NCBI RefSeq assembly: GCF_024679245.1
Contig: NC_090179.1
Location: 9,854,827-9,918,826 of the forward strand
DNA: 64,000 nt
From: Pseudorasbora parva
Lineage: Eukaryota > Chordata > Actinopteri > Cypriniformes > Gobionidae
Reading direction: 5' to 3'
A program made the translations under genes and the position numbers. This document shows positions 61,983 to 64,000 of this stretch, in pieces. The notes below the pieces were generated by a model. That model had not been told where the DNA came from. It saw only the letters and a program-made list of their open reading frames with translations, and ran no database searches. Position 1 is the first letter of the stretch; each line of letters starts with the position of its first letter.

Positions 61983-64000
61983 TTACCCCCTCCTTAAGGA
62001 GCGGCTACCAGACGCTCCACTAGGGACAGGAGGGAAAGACCAGGGAGGGATGGACCAGTGCCCACCTGGTATGGAAGGGACGGACCAGGGCGGGATGGGA
62101 GGGATGGACCAAGGGGGGCACGGGAGGGACGGACCAGGGGGAGCACGGGAGGAACGGACCAGGGGGAGCACGGGAGGGACGGACCGGGGGGGGGGGGGGG
62201 CTTGGGAGAGACAGACCAGGGGGGGGGGGGGGGCATGGGAGGGACAGACCGGGGGGGGGGGGGGGGCTTGGGAGGGACAGACCGGGGGGGGTCACGGGAG
62301 GGACCGACCAGGGGGGCATGGGAGGAACAGGGGAAACAGACAAGGAAGGAACAGACATGGGAAGAATAGGGAAAATAAAAAATTAAAGGTCCATGATGGC
62401 CTGCAGAGTTCAAGCGGCCAGGGTGGGAGCAGAGCAAGATGCCTAGGTGGTGCGGGAGGAGACAAAGATTCCACCGGCACCGAGTCCACCGGCACAGAGT
62501 ACACTGGCACAGAGTCCACCGGAAAACGATCCACCGGCACTGGGTCCCCCGGCACAGAATCCAACGGCACTGGGACCACCGGAACACGGTCCACCGGAAC
62601 ACAATCCACCGGCACAGGGACAACAGGGATCACCGGAACACAATCCACTGGCACAGGGACCACAGGGACCACCGGAACACAATCCACTGGCACAGGGACC
62701 ACAGGGATCACCGGAACACAATCCACTGGCACAGGGACCACAGGGACCACCGGAACACAATCCACTGGCACAGGGACCACAGGGATCACCCGAACACAAT
62801 CCACTGGCATAGGGACCACAGGGACCAATGGAACACAATCCACTGGCACAGGGACCACAGGGATCACCGGAACACAATCCACCGGCACAGGGACCACAGG
62901 GACCACCGGAACACGATCCACCGGCACAGGGACCACCGGAACACAATCCACCGGCACAGGGACCACCGGAACACGATCCACCGGCACAGGGACCACCGGC
63001 ACAGGGACCACAGGGACCACAGGGGCAACCGGAACACAATCCACCGGCACAGGGACCACCGGAACACGATCCACCGGCACAGGGACCACCGGCACAGGGA
63101 CCACCGGAAAATGATCCACTAAATCGTGTTCACTAAATCGCTCTGACGTGCGGTGACAATCGGATAGCATCAAGCTTAGCCCACTAAGCCCAGTTCATTC
63201 ACTATGGTACAAAACAGAGATCAACTTAAAAGCGAACAAACACCTCCACGTTTTCCCTATTTAAATACAGTTACACGAATACTTCGGCACAGTAAAAAGT
63301 CATGCCTGAAAAATCGTCCCTCACATCTCCCCCTTGTCTCTCGCAGGGCGGGATGGAAGGGACGGACCAGGGCGGGATGGGAGAGATGGACCAAGGGGGG
63401 CAGTGGAGGGATGGGCTGGGGGGGGGGGGGCAGGGGAAACAGACAAGGAAGGAATAGACATGGGAGGAATAGGGAAAATAAAAAGTTAAAGGGGTGATGT
63501 CCTGCAGAGTTCAGGAGGCCAGGGCGGGAGCAGAGCAAGATGCCTAGGTGGTGCGGAAGGAGACAAAGATTCCACCGGCACAGAGTCCACCGGCACAGAG
63601 TACACCGGCATAGAGTCCACCGGAAAACGATCCACCGGCACTGGGTCCACCGGCACAGGGACCACCGGAACTCAATCCACCGGAACTGGGACCACCGGAA
63701 CCGGGACCACCGGAACACAATCCACCGGAACCGGGACCACCAGAACACAATCCACCGGGACCACAGGAAAATGATCCATCGGAACTGGGACCACCGGAAC
63801 GCGATCCACCGGCACAGGGACCACCGGAAAATGATTCACCGACACACGGACCACCGGAACACGATCCACCAGCACAGGGACCACAGGGATCACCGGAACA
63901 CAATCCACCAGCACAGGGACCACAGGGACCACCGGAACACGATCCACCAGCACAGGGACCACCGGAACACAATCCACCGGCACAGGGACCACTGGGACCA
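61983..64000. repeat. Compound minisatellite inside the second LTR element
   Basis: Two successive blocks (about 62040-63120 and 63345-64000) each start with a gggacggaccagggcgggat type array and G runs of 10-15, pass through a shared segment (ggagcagagcaagatgccta, then ggtggtgcgg), and enter an array of ccaccggcacagggaccac and ccaccggaacacaatccac units. A unique-looking spacer lies at about 63120-63345. Long frames are open on both strands (354 codons of TGT repeats on plus, 293 of VPV repeats on minus). Neither is supported as a gene, though the minus frame could be part of a repetitive Gag or Pol segment. Confidence 0.85.

Noticed and set aside
62050..63173. 354-codon plus and 293-codon minus frames
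   Set aside because: Both are readings of the ccaccggcacaggg minisatellite and G-rich arrays, with no domain or clear start.

Overview
The window looks like ray-finned fish, most likely cyprinid, nuclear DNA. It has long dinucleotide microsatellites, many short nonautonomous DNA transposons, a 5S-rRNA-derived SINE, LTR elements, and one gene that I recognise with confidence, foxl2 (foxl2a type) on the minus strand at 23300-24220. There is no operon structure and no CRISPR array, and most long open frames lie in repeats. All family calls come from reading the sequence; nothing was searched.

Layout. 1-1352 is the right end of a 40-bp minisatellite. 1353-13380 is gene-free, with a hAT-like element inserted in a (GT)n tract, a Tc1-type transposase relic, a 1.2-kb MITE with TTAA target duplications, and a nested transposon pair holding a 67-bp perfect palindrome. 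13380-13860 is CpG-rich with a minus-strand splice donor. It could be the first exon of the gene downstream of foxl2, and vertebrate synteny suggests pik3cb. 14050-22600 is gene-free. 22641-24233 holds the foxl2a 3' UTR and single coding exon, and a possible noncoding first exon and TATA promoter lie at 27256-27447. 27540-42955 is repeat-rich: a 2.6-kb element swollen by a GA-rich minisatellite, a hAT MITE with a perfect 8-bp target duplication, palindromic MITEs and a compound (CA)n block.

42956-48893 is a complete, apparently young Ty3/gypsy LTR retrotransposon on the minus strand. It has 212-bp LTRs with 2 differences, a 4-bp target duplication, a primer site resembling tRNA-Trp, a CHCC-type Gag and an in-phase -1 slippery heptamer. 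These traits point to the CsRn1 clade. Its pol carries an in-frame 1467-bp tandem duplication, so one open frame encodes two complete integrase domains and a second, partial RNase H.

49088-61380 is a nest of DNA transposons: a 2.6-kb element with 0.7-kb inverted repeats, a degenerate RecQ-helicase-like fragment, a 3.5-kb hAT element, and two oppositely oriented 1.2-kb Tc1/mariner-like MITEs flanking hairpins, another MITE and a SINE3-type element. 61609-64000 is the 3' LTR and minisatellite-filled interior of a second minus-strand LTR element that runs off the window.

Functionally the only host gene supported is foxl2a, a forkhead transcription factor of ovarian granulosa cells and other tissues. 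The rest is non-genic or transposon-derived. The most unusual item is the twin-integrase retrotransposon.
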